A stretch of 54,784 nucleotides of DNA, from the NCBI GenBank assembly GCA_017555085.1, contig JAFZHD010000047.1, positions 1-54,784 on the forward strand. Direction: 5' to 3'. The position numbers and the translations under genes are program-made. This DNA is from Muribaculaceae bacterium. GTDB taxonomy: Bacteria > Bacteroidota > Bacteroidia > Bacteroidales > Muribaculaceae. Below the pieces are notes generated by a model. The model ran no database searches and had not been told where the DNA came from. It saw only the letters and a program-made list of their open reading frames with translations. Each line of letters begins with the position of its first letter. The stretch's first letter is position 1. This document shows, piece after piece, positions 27,114-35,079 of this stretch.

Positions 27114-28235
27114 ATGAAAACATTAAAACAAATACTCATGCGCTGCTGCGTATTTGCAGCAGCCGCATCGGCCACAGCAGGCATCTGCGCCCAAGACAAG
27201 GCCGCCCCATTGCAATATGTTGACGCACAAGAATTGCGCATAATCAACAAAGGATGGGACAACACCCTTCGCAAATACACTCGCATTCCCGCATATTTGG
27301 AAGACAGCGTGAGAAGCACCCTTTGGGAACGCGCTCAATGCAGCGCAGGTATTGCCGTTCGCTTTGCAACCGACTCTCGCCGCGTGGGCGTGAAATATCA
27401 GTTGTTGTGGAACACCCATATGCTCCACATGGCCGACACAGGTCTCAAAGGCACCGACCTCTACATTCTCGAAGGCGACTCGGTGTGGCGCCATGTTAAC
27501 ACCAACCGCCCCAACGCCGATAAAGAGACCAAGATGTGTGAAAAAATATATGTCGAAAACCTTGACCCCGGCATGAAAGAATACATGATTTATATGCCTC
27601 TTTATGACGGCGTTGAAGATTTGTGGGTAGCCATCGACAGCGGTGCAACAATCACTCCCGGCAACAAAGACATCATTCGCCACGACAAAAAAATCGTTGC
27701 TTACGGCACAAGCATTTTGCAAGGAGGCTGCGCATCACGAAGTGGTATGGCTGCCACCAACATCATCAGCCGCGAACTTGATTGCGAAGTAGTAAATATC
27801 GGTATCAGCGGTGAAGGCAAAATGGACTTCTGCATGGCTCGCGCAATGGCTCAAATCGAAGATGCCGACGTGTATCTCATTGACCCGATTCCCAACTGCA
27901 CCGAAATGATGTGCGACACTCTCACCTACGACTTTATCAACATCCTTCGCAAAGCACGCCCCGATGTTCCCATCGTGATGGTCGAAGGCCCCATCTACCC
28001 CTATGCGCGCTACGACCGCTCATTGGGCAACTACCTGCCTCGCAAAAATGCCGCTTTCCGCCGCAATTACGAAAAGCTGATGGCCGAAAACCCCAACAAT
28101 CTCTATTATGTTGATTGCATCAATCTCGACGGCGTTGAAGATGACGGCACTGTTGACGGCATCCACCTCACCGACCTCGGCTTCAAGTACTACGCTCAAA
28201 AACTTGTTCCCGTTTTGCGACCCCTCATCAAGTAA
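27114..28235 (+). CDS. Secreted SGNH/GDSL hydrolase
   Basis: An exported protein of 373 residues with a signal peptide to about residue 25. The N-terminal 160 residues form a beta domain common in Bacteroidales esterases. The SGNH part begins KKIVAYGTSILQGGCASRSG with the nucleophile Ser. It contains NIGISGEGKM and ends with the DGIHLTDLGF block that carries the catalytic Asp and His. These enzymes act as esterases or deacetylases on sugars or lipids; the substrate is not known. It is followed by its own strong terminator. Confidence 0.85.
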   Translation: MKTLKQILMRCCVFAAAASATAGICAQDKAAPLQYVDAQELRIINKGWDNTLRKYTRIPAYLEDSVRSTLWERAQCSAGIAVRFATDSRRVGVKYQLLWNTHMLHMADTGLKGTDLYILEGDSVWRHVNTNRPNADKETKMCEKIYVENLDPGMKEYMIYMPLYDGVEDLWVAIDSGATITPGNKDIIRHDKKIVAYGTSILQGGCASRSGMAATNIISRELDCEVVNIGISGEGKMDFCMARAMAQIEDADVYLIDPIPNCTEMMCDTLTYDFINILRKARPDVPIVMVEGPIYPYARYDRSLGNYLPRKNAAFRRNYEKLMAENPNNLYYVDCINLDGVEDDGTVDGIHLTDLGFKYYAQKLVPVLRPLIK

Positions 28236-28257
28236 CCTACACCCCTATCACATATCA

Positions 28258-28290
28258 ACAGCGAGACCCCAAGGTCTCGCTGTTTTTTTT
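28258..28290 (+). terminator. Terminator after the SGNH hydrolase
   Basis: ACAGCGAGACC and GGTCTCGCTGT form an 11-bp stem with a CCAA loop, followed by a run of eight T. Confidence 0.9.
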
Positions 28291-28343
28291 GCACCCACGC
28301 CAACCGATTGCATAGGACTTGCCAATCGTTGACAAACAAAAGA

Positions 28344-28370
28344 AAGGCGCGGTGCAATGCACCACGCCTT
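28344..28370 (-). terminator. Terminator of the ilv operon
   Basis: On the minus strand AAGGCG-T-GGTGCA pairs with TGCACC-G-CGCCTT with one mismatch, followed by TCTTTTGTTTG. It lies 30 bases past the ilvC stop. Confidence 0.75.
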
Positions 28371-28400
28371 GTGTTATGACTAAAAAGTAATCTATCTTTA

Positions 28401-29444
28401 TTAGTTGTTTTCGGGACGAAGTTTGCGAACTGTCACCGCAGTTTGCCACATTTCGCTTTCGCGCAATTCTTTGAGTTCGGCTTCGAGTTTCACGCGATAG
28501 TCGGGTTGAGAGTTGCTGTCGATTGAGATTTGCGCTTCGTTACCAGTCTTAACGCTTTCATAGAGTTTTTGAACAACGGGTTTGATTGCATCGTGGAAGG
28601 GACCCATCCAGTCGAGAGCACCGCGTTGTGCAGTTGTTGAGCAGTTTGCATACATCCAGTCCATACCGTTTTTAGCAAACAAAGGCATCAATGATTGTGT
28701 CAACTCTTCAACTGTTTCGTTGAATGCCTCTGAGGGAGTGTGGCCGTTTTCACGCAATACTTCATATTGAGCCAACAACAAACCTTGGATAGCACCCATC
28801 AATGAACCACGTTCACCTGTAAGGTCACTTGTTGCTTCGCGTTCAACAGTTGTTTCAAACAAGTAGCCTGAACCGATACCGATACCGAGAGCCAATGCGC
28901 GGTCAGTTGCGCGACCTGTAACATCTTGGTAAACAGCATAAGAAGAGTTCAAACCGCGACCTTCGAGGAACATAGTACGCAATGATGTACCTGAACCTTT
29001 GGGAGCAACGAGGATAACATCAACATCAGCAGGAGGAACTACGCCTGTGCGGTCGCTCCAAGTGATTGCAAAACCATGTGAGAAATAGAGGGCTTTGCCG
29101 GGAGCAAGACGCTCTTTGATTGTAGGCCATACCGAAATTACAGCAGCGTCAGAGAGCAAGCACATGATGATAGATGCTTTTTCGCATGCTTCTTCGATGC
29201 TGAAAAGAGTTTCGCCGGGAACCCAACCGTCAGCGATTGCTTTGTCAAATGTTTTACCTTGGCGTTGGCCAACGATTACATTGAAACCATTATCTCGTAG
29301 ATTCATACTTTGACCGGGACCTTGCACACCATAACCGATTACTGCAATAGTTTCGTCTTTAAGTATTTCTCTTGCTTTTTCTAAAGGAAATTCTTCGCGG
29401 AGGACTACATTTTCTTCAACTCCGCCAAAATTCATTTTTGCCAT
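28401..29444 (-). CDS. ilvC: Ketol-acid reductoisomerase
   Basis: It rearranges and reduces acetolactate or acetohydroxybutyrate, the second step of valine and isoleucine synthesis, with NADPH and Mg. The protein has 347 residues, class I length. It has the Rossmann glycine motif GYGVQGPGQSMNLRDNGFNV, the SHGFAI region and DLTGERGSLMGAIQGLLLAQY with metal-binding carboxylates. It is the last gene of the ilv operon and also has a good promoter of its own at 29474-29504, so it could be expressed when the upstream genes are attenuated. Confidence 0.93.
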   Translation of the reverse strand: MAKMNFGGVEENVVLREEFPLEKAREILKDETIAVIGYGVQGPGQSMNLRDNGFNVIVGQRQGKTFDKAIADGWVPGETLFSIEEACEKASIIMCLLSDAAVISVWPTIKERLAPGKALYFSHGFAITWSDRTGVVPPADVDVILVAPKGSGTSLRTMFLEGRGLNSSYAVYQDVTGRATDRALALGIGIGSGYLFETTVEREATSDLTGERGSLMGAIQGLLLAQYEVLRENGHTPSEAFNETVEELTQSLMPLFAKNGMDWMYANCSTTAQRGALDWMGPFHDAIKPVVQKLYESVKTGNEAQISIDSNSQPDYRVKLEAELKELRESEMWQTAVTVRKLRPENN

Positions 29445-29473
29445 AGTTTTTATGTTTGGTTAAAATTATGTTG

Positions 29474-29504
29474 CAAATTTACTGTATTTCTCTTAATTCG
29501 CAAA
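29474..29504 (-). promoter_or_regulatory. Internal promoter for ilvC
   Basis: On the minus strand TTTG at 29501-29504, exactly 19 bases, and TAAATTTG at 29474-29481: a full match to the Bacteroidetes consensus, in the 98-base gap before ilvC. Confidence 0.7.
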
Positions 29505-29542
29505 ACTTTTGTCACAAAAAATATATTTTTTATGTCAATTTC

Positions 29543-30274
29543 TTATTTAAAAGTGATTTTTGAGCGACAAATCACACCATTTTGGCCTTTTATCTCAACA
29601 TCTGCAACATTTTCGACTTGCGCCACATTAATATCTACACATGTTCCGCAATGCGCCTCTTGCTGATAGGCGATTTCAAATCGGGCTATGCGGTAAGCGT
29701 CATAATGCTCGACATCCCATTGGTTAAGCACCTTCTCAATGTAGCGAATGCTGTTGACATGACGGTTAAAGTCAATATCGCATGAGCGGAACACATATTG
29801 CTCGGTGCGGTCAACGGCTGTTAGGGGACGCATGCGGCCTTGCTTCTCAATGGGGCAAAGACGGTCGTGCTCGGTCGATGCAAGTTCGGCCAACATTGAG
29901 ATATCGCCGGGGCTGCGGGTCTCCATATTGATAGCCACCCATATTGTGCGCACATATCCAATCACTTCATCGCCCACGGTCACTTCAAAGTCGCGCTCCG
30001 AATAGTGGCGGTTGAAATTTTCAATCCAAGTGGTGAGAGCAAATTGCTCGTTTGCGCGAGGCATGCGTTTCATTTCGATGGTCAATCGGCTGAGCACCCA
30101 CGCAAGGTTATATTTCATCATGCCAGTGTAGCCGCATCCGAGGATATCGGCATGCTCGGTGGCAACCGCAATTACTCGTTGTGCAAATGCTGTCAAGGGC
30201 AATTCTTGCTGCGCATTACATTCGGCTACCGACAACAGGTATTCGTGACGATGTTCTTTTACAATTTCTGACAT
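29543..30274 (-). CDS. Acyl-ACP thioesterase family protein
   Basis: A cytoplasmic protein of 243 residues made of two hot-dog domains, the layout of bacterial acyl-ACP thioesterases. Seen: LAWVLSRLTIEMKRMPR, TTWIENFNRHYSERDFEV and, in the second domain, FRSCDIDFNRHVNSIRYIE. These release fatty acids from acyl carrier protein. It lies between ilvN (11 bases upstream) and ilvC, so it is cotranscribed with branched-chain genes; a link to branched-chain fatty acid supply is an inference. Confidence 0.8.
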   Translation of the reverse strand: MSEIVKEHRHEYLLSVAECNAQQELPLTAFAQRVIAVATEHADILGCGYTGMMKYNLAWVLSRLTIEMKRMPRANEQFALTTWIENFNRHYSERDFEVTVGDEVIGYVRTIWVAINMETRSPGDISMLAELASTEHDRLCPIEKQGRMRPLTAVDRTEQYVFRSCDIDFNRHVNSIRYIEKVLNQWDVEHYDAYRIARFEIAYQQEAHCGTCVDINVAQVENVADVEIKGQNGVICRSKITFK

Positions 30275-30285
30275 ACCTTATTATA

Positions 30286-30837
30286 TTATTCAGCGATATC
30301 TTTACGACGATTTTGTTGCTCAATAAAGAGGTCAACATATTCAACAGGCGATTTTGTCACCGCCACGCGACCGCTGCGAACAAATTGTCGAATGTCATAG
30401 TGTTTCAATTCTTCAAACAACGCCTCGGTTTCGTCAGAATGTCCGGTCTTTTCAATTACGGTATATTCGCGAGTGATTTCGAGAATGCGTGCATTGTGGC
30501 GGCGAATAATCACCTCCAACTGTGTTTCGTCGAGCAATCGTTCGGTGGGAACTTTATAAAGTGCCACTTCTTGATACACAATTTCTTCATCGGTATACAA
30601 AAACGATTTCAACACATCAATGCGTTTTTCTATTTGTTGCACCACCTTTTCCATCATCACGCGGTCGCTGTAACAAGTGATAGTGAACTTGTGCACACCC
30701 TCGATTGACGACGGACTAACCGACAAACTCTCGATATTGAGACAACGACGAGTGAAAATGATTGAAATCTGATTGAGAAGACCAACCTGATTTTCAGAGA
30801 ATACTGTTACTGTATATAATTGTTTTTCCATTGTCAT
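30286..30837 (-). CDS. ilvN: Acetolactate synthase, small (regulatory) subunit
   Basis: It activates IlvB and carries feedback control by valine. The protein has 183 residues. An ACT domain occupies residues about 6-80 (YTVTVFSENQVGLLNQISII, then RRCLNIESLSV), followed by a C-terminal ACT-like half with HNARILEITREYTVIEKTGH. It follows ilvB by 7 bases, consistent with a fixed subunit ratio. Confidence 0.9.
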   Translation of the reverse strand: MTMEKQLYTVTVFSENQVGLLNQISIIFTRRCLNIESLSVSPSSIEGVHKFTITCYSDRVMMEKVVQQIEKRIDVLKSFLYTDEEIVYQEVALYKVPTERLLDETQLEVIIRRHNARILEITREYTVIEKTGHSDETEALFEELKHYDIRQFVRSGRVAVTKSPVEYVDLFIEQQNRRKDIAE

Positions 30838-30844
30838 TCAATAT

Positions 30845-32560
30845 TTATGAAAGTTGATACTTTTCGTCGGGAGTAATCAAAATCTCGTCAACGCCTGCCC
30901 CGGGAGGAGTCATGGGGAAAATCTTGTCGGTGGCTTCAATGCTCACATTGAGCAAATATGCGCCGTCGTGGGCAAGCATTCGCTCGATTGCGCCGTCGAG
31001 TTGCTCGCGGCTTTCAACATTCTCGGCTTTGATGCCATAGGCCGATGCGATTTGCACAAAGTCGGGGTTAATCATAGGTGTTTGCGAGAAGCGGGCGTTG
31101 AAGAACATTTCTTGCCATTGACGCACATTGCCAAGGAAGTTATTGTTCAAGAGAATAATCTTCACGGCTGTGCCATACTCCATGATTGTGCCCAATTCCT
31201 GCAAAGTCATTTGCAACCCGCCGTCGCCGGTGAAAAAGCACACTGTGCGCTCGGGAGCACCCATCTTGGCACCGATAGCAGCGGGCAAGCCAAAGCCCAT
31301 TGTACCCAAGCCACCCGATGTAATTATACTTTTGGGCAACGAATAGCGGAAATAGCGCGATGAGAACATCTGATTTTGACCCACATCGGTAACAAGCACG
31401 GCTTTGTCGTCTGTTGCTGCCGACACTTTATGTGCCACCTCGCCCATAAGCATAAGGCCTTCTTCAGGGAATACCTCGCGCTTGATAACACGTTCTTTCT
31501 CCACAGCATCACATTCGTCAAATGTTTTGAGCCACTCGGTGTGCTTGGCCTCTTTCACGAGCGGGAGCAACTGTGTGAGCACCTCACGGGCATCGCCGTG
31601 GATAGTGGCGTGAGTCTTTATGTTTTTGTCAAACTCGGTAGAGTCGATGTCGATGTGAACAATTTGTGCCTGACGGGCATATTTTGAAGTATCGCCTGTC
31701 ACACGGTCGTCAAAACGCATACCGATAGCGATGAGCAAGTCGCAACGGTTGGTATTGACATTCGGACCGATGTTGCCGTGCATACCGAGCATACCTTTAT
31801 ATAAAGGATGCGCCGACGGCATTGTTGACAAGCCCAACAAAGTTGCCGCTACGGGAATGTCGGCTTTTTCGGCCAATGCTGCCAACTCGTTTTCAGCGCC
31901 CGAAATCATCACACCGTGGCCCGACAAAATCAAGGGACGCTCAGCCTTGTTAATCATTTCGGCCACTTTTGCCACATCGTCGCGGTTTACCTCGGGATAG
32001 GGAATGTAACTGCGAATGAAGTTACATTTTTCGTGTGACCATTCCACCAATCCGTTTTGTGCATCTTTGGCAAAGTCGAGCACAACCGGACCGGGACGGC
32101 CCGAATTGGCAATATAGAATGCACGAGCCACTGCCCATGCGATATCTTCGGGACGGCGAATCTGATAAGCCCACTTTGTGATAGGTTGTGTAATGCCCAC
32201 CACATCGGTTTCTTGGAACGCGTCCGAACCGAGGAATGCCGATGCCACCTGACCGGTGATAACCACCATGGGAGTGCTGTCCATCAACGCATCGCTCAAT
32301 CCGGTAATAGTGTTTGTTGCAGCCGGACCTGATGTCACAATCACAACACCTGTGCGGCCCGACACGCGTGCATAACCTTGTGCGGCATGGGTAGCACCCT
32401 GTTCGTGGCGAACGAGAATGTGTTTGAGTTGGTCGGTATAGTCATATAATCGGTCATACACAGGCATGATAGCGCCACCGGGGTAACCAAACACGCGGTC
32501 AACACCCTCGGCTATCAACGACTTTATCAGAGCCTCGGCTCCTGTAATTTTTTCACTCAT
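30845..32560 (-). CDS. ilvB: Acetolactate synthase, large (catalytic) subunit
   Basis: It condenses two pyruvates, or pyruvate with 2-oxobutyrate, using TPP, FAD and Mg, the first common step of branched-chain synthesis. The length of 571 residues is standard. Signatures include RVFGYPGGAIMPVYDRL, the catalytic Glu53 in VRHEQGATHAAQGYAR and the TPP-binding FFTGDGGLQMTLQELGTIMEY with a downstream ILLNNNFLGNVRQWQEMFF. It follows ilvD by 38 bases. Confidence 0.94.
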   Translation of the reverse strand: MSEKITGAEALIKSLIAEGVDRVFGYPGGAIMPVYDRLYDYTDQLKHILVRHEQGATHAAQGYARVSGRTGVVIVTSGPAATNTITGLSDALMDSTPMVVITGQVASAFLGSDAFQETDVVGITQPITKWAYQIRRPEDIAWAVARAFYIANSGRPGPVVLDFAKDAQNGLVEWSHEKCNFIRSYIPYPEVNRDDVAKVAEMINKAERPLILSGHGVMISGAENELAALAEKADIPVAATLLGLSTMPSAHPLYKGMLGMHGNIGPNVNTNRCDLLIAIGMRFDDRVTGDTSKYARQAQIVHIDIDSTEFDKNIKTHATIHGDAREVLTQLLPLVKEAKHTEWLKTFDECDAVEKERVIKREVFPEEGLMLMGEVAHKVSAATDDKAVLVTDVGQNQMFSSRYFRYSLPKSIITSGGLGTMGFGLPAAIGAKMGAPERTVCFFTGDGGLQMTLQELGTIMEYGTAVKIILLNNNFLGNVRQWQEMFFNARFSQTPMINPDFVQIASAYGIKAENVESREQLDGAIERMLAHDGAYLLNVSIEATDKIFPMTPPGAGVDEILITPDEKYQLS

Positions 32561-32598
32561 ATATAGTAGATTTATTTATTCAACAGTACAGCGAACAT

Positions 32599-34425
32599 TT
32601 AGAGTTCTCTCACGCCACCCTTGTCGGCCGATGTCACCATTGCGGCATAGGCGCGCAATGCTTTTGAAATTTGTCGGTTGCGTTTCACGGGTGTAAATGC
32701 ATCTTTGCCACGGGCTTCTTCTTGCGCACGGCGTTGTGCCAATTCCTCGTCGCTCACCTCAACATTGATTGAACGCTCAGGAATGTTGATGCTGATGATG
32801 TCGCCGGTGCGAACGAGACCGATGTTGCCACCAGCAGCCGCTTCGGGCGAAATGTGGCCGATTGACAAGCCCGATGTACCGCCCGAGAAGCGACCGTCGG
32901 TAATCAATGCACATTGTTTGCCCAAGTGTTTTGATTTGATATAACTTGTGGGATAAAGCATTTCTTGCATACCGGGACCGCCTTTGGGACCTTCGTGGGT
33001 AATCACCACCACATCGCCGGCAACAACTTCATCACGCAAGATTGCTTCAACCGCGTCTTCTTGCGATTCATAAACCTTGGCAGGACCGCGGAAACAGAAG
33101 ATGCTCTCATCAACGCCGGCAGTTTTCACCACGCAGCCGTCTTGTGCGATATTACCGCGCAACACTGCGAGACCGCCGTCTTTGACATAGGCATTTTCAA
33201 AGTCGCGGATACAGCCTTTTGCACGGTCGTCGTCGAGCGACTCATACATCGCATTTTGAGAGCCGAGCACAAGATTTTTCTTTTCGCCTGGCGCGCTCTT
33301 CCACCAATTAGCAGCCTCTTCGCCAAATTCCTTGCCGCCGATAGCATATTTCTCAATAGCCTCGCCCAATGTGAGACCGTCAACGCGCTTGACATTTGTG
33401 TCAAGAATGCCGTTTTCGGCAAGAATTTTCATAATAGAAATGATGCCGCCTGCACGGTTAACATCTTGAATGTGATATTTTGAATTGGGGGCTACCTTGC
33501 AGAGCACGGGAGTGTGACGAGAGAGAGCGTCGATGTCGGCCATTGTAAACTCGGCGCCGGCCTCATTGGCAACAGCCAACAAGTGGAGCACGGTGTTGGT
33601 CGAGCCGCCCATCGCGATGTCGAGCGTCATAGCGTTGAGCATAGCCTGACGGGTAGCGATGCTGCGGGGCAACACGCTATCATCATTGTCGTTATAGTAA
33701 GCCAAAGTGTTTTTAACGATAAGTTGAGCCGCACGGCGGAAAAGTTCGGTGCGATTGGCATGAGTAGCCACGATTGTGCCGTTACCGGGTAATGCAAGAC
33801 CGATAGCCTCGTTGAGCGAGTTCATAGAGTTGGCAGTGAACATACCCGAGCATGAACCGCAAGTGGGACAGCCGCGTTGTTCAAGTTTAGCAACCACATC
33901 GTCCGACACACTGTCGTCGGCAGCATCAATCATCACATCAATCAGGTCGAGCGCACGGTCACCCAAACGGCCGGCTTCCATCGGACCGCCCGACACAAAC
34001 ACTGCGGGAATGTTCAAGCGCATGGCCGCCATGAGCATACCTGGAGTCACCTTGTCGCAGTTTGAGATGCACACCATCGCATCGGCCTTGTGGGCGTTAA
34101 CCATATACTCAACGCTGTCGGCAATCAAGTCTCGCGAGGGCAACGAGTACAACATACCGTCGTGGCCCATTGCGATACCATCATCAATGGCAATAGTGTT
34201 AAACTCGGCGGCAAAACATCCAAGTTTCTCAATTTCCTGTTTAACAATCTGACCTATTTCGTGCAAATGGGTGTGACCAGGAACAAACTGTGTAAACGAG
34301 TTTACCACAGCAATAATGGGACGACCCAACTGCTCTTCCTTCATACCGTTGGCACGCCACAATGCGCGTGCTCCTGCCATTCGGCGACCTTGTGTGCTTG
34401 CTGCACTTCTAAGAGGTTTGCTCAT
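32599..34425 (-). CDS. ilvD: Dihydroxy-acid dehydratase
   Basis: It dehydrates 2,3-dihydroxy acids to 2-oxo acids, the third step of valine and isoleucine synthesis, with an iron-sulfur cluster. The protein has 608 residues, normal for the family. The cluster cysteines lie in [16 protein letters not shown] and [17 protein letters not shown]. It is the first structural gene of the operon and begins 16 bases past the attenuator hairpin, whose tail abuts its start. Confidence 0.94.
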   Translation of the reverse strand: MSKPLRSAASTQGRRMAGARALWRANGMKEEQLGRPIIAVVNSFTQFVPGHTHLHEIGQIVKQEIEKLGCFAAEFNTIAIDDGIAMGHDGMLYSLPSRDLIADSVEYMVNAHKADAMVCISNCDKVTPGMLMAAMRLNIPAVFVSGGPMEAGRLGDRALDLIDVMIDAADDSVSDDVVAKLEQRGCPTCGSCSGMFTANSMNSLNEAIGLALPGNGTIVATHANRTELFRRAAQLIVKNTLAYYNDNDDSVLPRSIATRQAMLNAMTLDIAMGGSTNTVLHLLAVANEAGAEFTMADIDALSRHTPVLCKVAPNSKYHIQDVNRAGGIISIMKILAENGILDTNVKRVDGLTLGEAIEKYAIGGKEFGEEAANWWKSAPGEKKNLVLGSQNAMYESLDDDRAKGCIRDFENAYVKDGGLAVLRGNIAQDGCVVKTAGVDESIFCFRGPAKVYESQEDAVEAILRDEVVAGDVVVITHEGPKGGPGMQEMLYPTSYIKSKHLGKQCALITDGRFSGGTSGLSIGHISPEAAAGGNIGLVRTGDIISINIPERSINVEVSDEELAQRRAQEEARGKDAFTPVKRNRQISKALRAYAAMVTSADKGGVREL

Positions 34426-34440
34426 AATGCTCTTTATTTT

Positions 34441-34487
34441 TATTAAATCAAGATGCCTCCCTGATTATATTCTAAAAGGGAGGCATC
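34441..34487 (-). terminator. Attenuator terminator before ilvD
   Basis: On the minus strand GATGCCTCCC and GGGAGGCATC form a perfect 10-bp stem (34478-34487 with 34452-34461) with a 16-base loop. It is followed by TTGATTTAATA. The 5' arm can instead pair with an upstream GGGGAGG segment inside the leader peptide gene. Confidence 0.8.
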
Positions 34488-34511
34488 GAGTTATATTATT
34501 TACAATCTTGC

Positions 34512-34607
34512 TTACACACGGCAAGTTAGCCCTCCCCTTTTATCAAGGACAGCAACGACCACCACATTTAGTAGTTGCGATGCTTGCTGTGTAAAGTCCT
34601 TATTCAT
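34512..34607 (-). CDS. ilv leader peptide, 31 residues
   Basis: A short open frame runs from the ATG at 34605-34607 to TAA at 34512-34514. Its control region is LLNVVVVAVL: three Leu and five Val codons among ten, in the order CTA CTA AAT GTG GTG GTC GTT GCT GTC CTT. No Ile codon occurs. The frame lies between a consensus promoter and the attenuator hairpin, upstream of ilvD. Stalling at scarce charged Val or Leu tRNA would decide between the alternative hairpins. Confidence 0.85.
   Translation of the reverse strand: MNKDFTQQASQLLNVVVVAVLDKRGGLTCRV
34529..34601 (-). promoter_or_regulatory. Antiterminator and protective-hairpin segments of the ilv attenuator
   Basis: In the RNA, AAGGAC and ACAGCAA near the leader start (34584-34601) can pair with TTGCTGTCCTT (34545-34555), the protective stem. 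Further on AAAAGGGGAGGGC (34529-34541) can pair with GCCTCCCTTTT, the terminator's 5' arm, with one bulged G. A ribosome stalled on the Val run would cover the first stem's 3' side and leave the antiterminator pair free. This is inferred from complementarity. Confidence 0.7.
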
Positions 34608-34633
34608 TTCTATTGATTTTGATTATTTCGTTG

Positions 34634-34665
34634 CAAATTTATAGTGTTTCTTGCAAACTAGCAAA
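34634..34665 (-). promoter_or_regulatory. Promoter of the ilv operon
   Basis: On the minus strand TTTGC at 34661-34665, a 19-base spacer and TAAATTTG at 34634-34641, matching the Bacteroidetes consensus. The start of transcription would be near 34627, about 20 bases before the leader ATG. Confidence 0.75.
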
Positions 34666-34975
34666 TAATTCTCGCAAAAAACAATCAAATCGCTTTCCAA
34701 ATGCAATCAAAAAGCGCAAAACGCAAAATTTTCGCCCAAATCGTCTCTCTCCTCCACGCGCTATAAGTCCATTTGTTAACACATTAATAATATAATGCAC
34801 AAAAAACATTTTAGCCATCCGTTAAATAATGCTTAACTTTCTTGCCATACCTAAAAAGTGTCCTTTTGAAATAAATTCAATACAAAATCGCGCCAATTTG
34901 CTACTAAAATTTCCTAAAATTGATTTTTAACACATTAATTCGACACATTTTGTCTAACATTTCAATAATTTGTTT

Positions 34976-34983
34976 TAACTTTG
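34976..34983 (+). promoter_or_regulatory. Probable -7 box for the susC cluster
   Basis: TAACTTTG lies about 97 bases before the susC start; TTTG at 34949-34952 is 23 bases upstream, slightly too far for a good -33 box. The remaining AT-rich 34666-34945 holds no gene I can see. A short hairpin CATGCC/GGTATG lies at about 35004-35024 in the leader. Confidence 0.45.
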
Positions 34984-35079
34984 CAACTTGAAATTCCCAT
35001 ATCATGCCCTTTCGTGTGGTATGCCGTATTGAAAAAAAATAAAAATAAGTATAAATAAATTGTTTAATTAAAAATCAAG

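Noticed and set aside
28236..28400. Two hairpins as a riboswitch
   Set aside because: Each fits a simple terminator for one of the two converging genes, with T runs in the expected directions.
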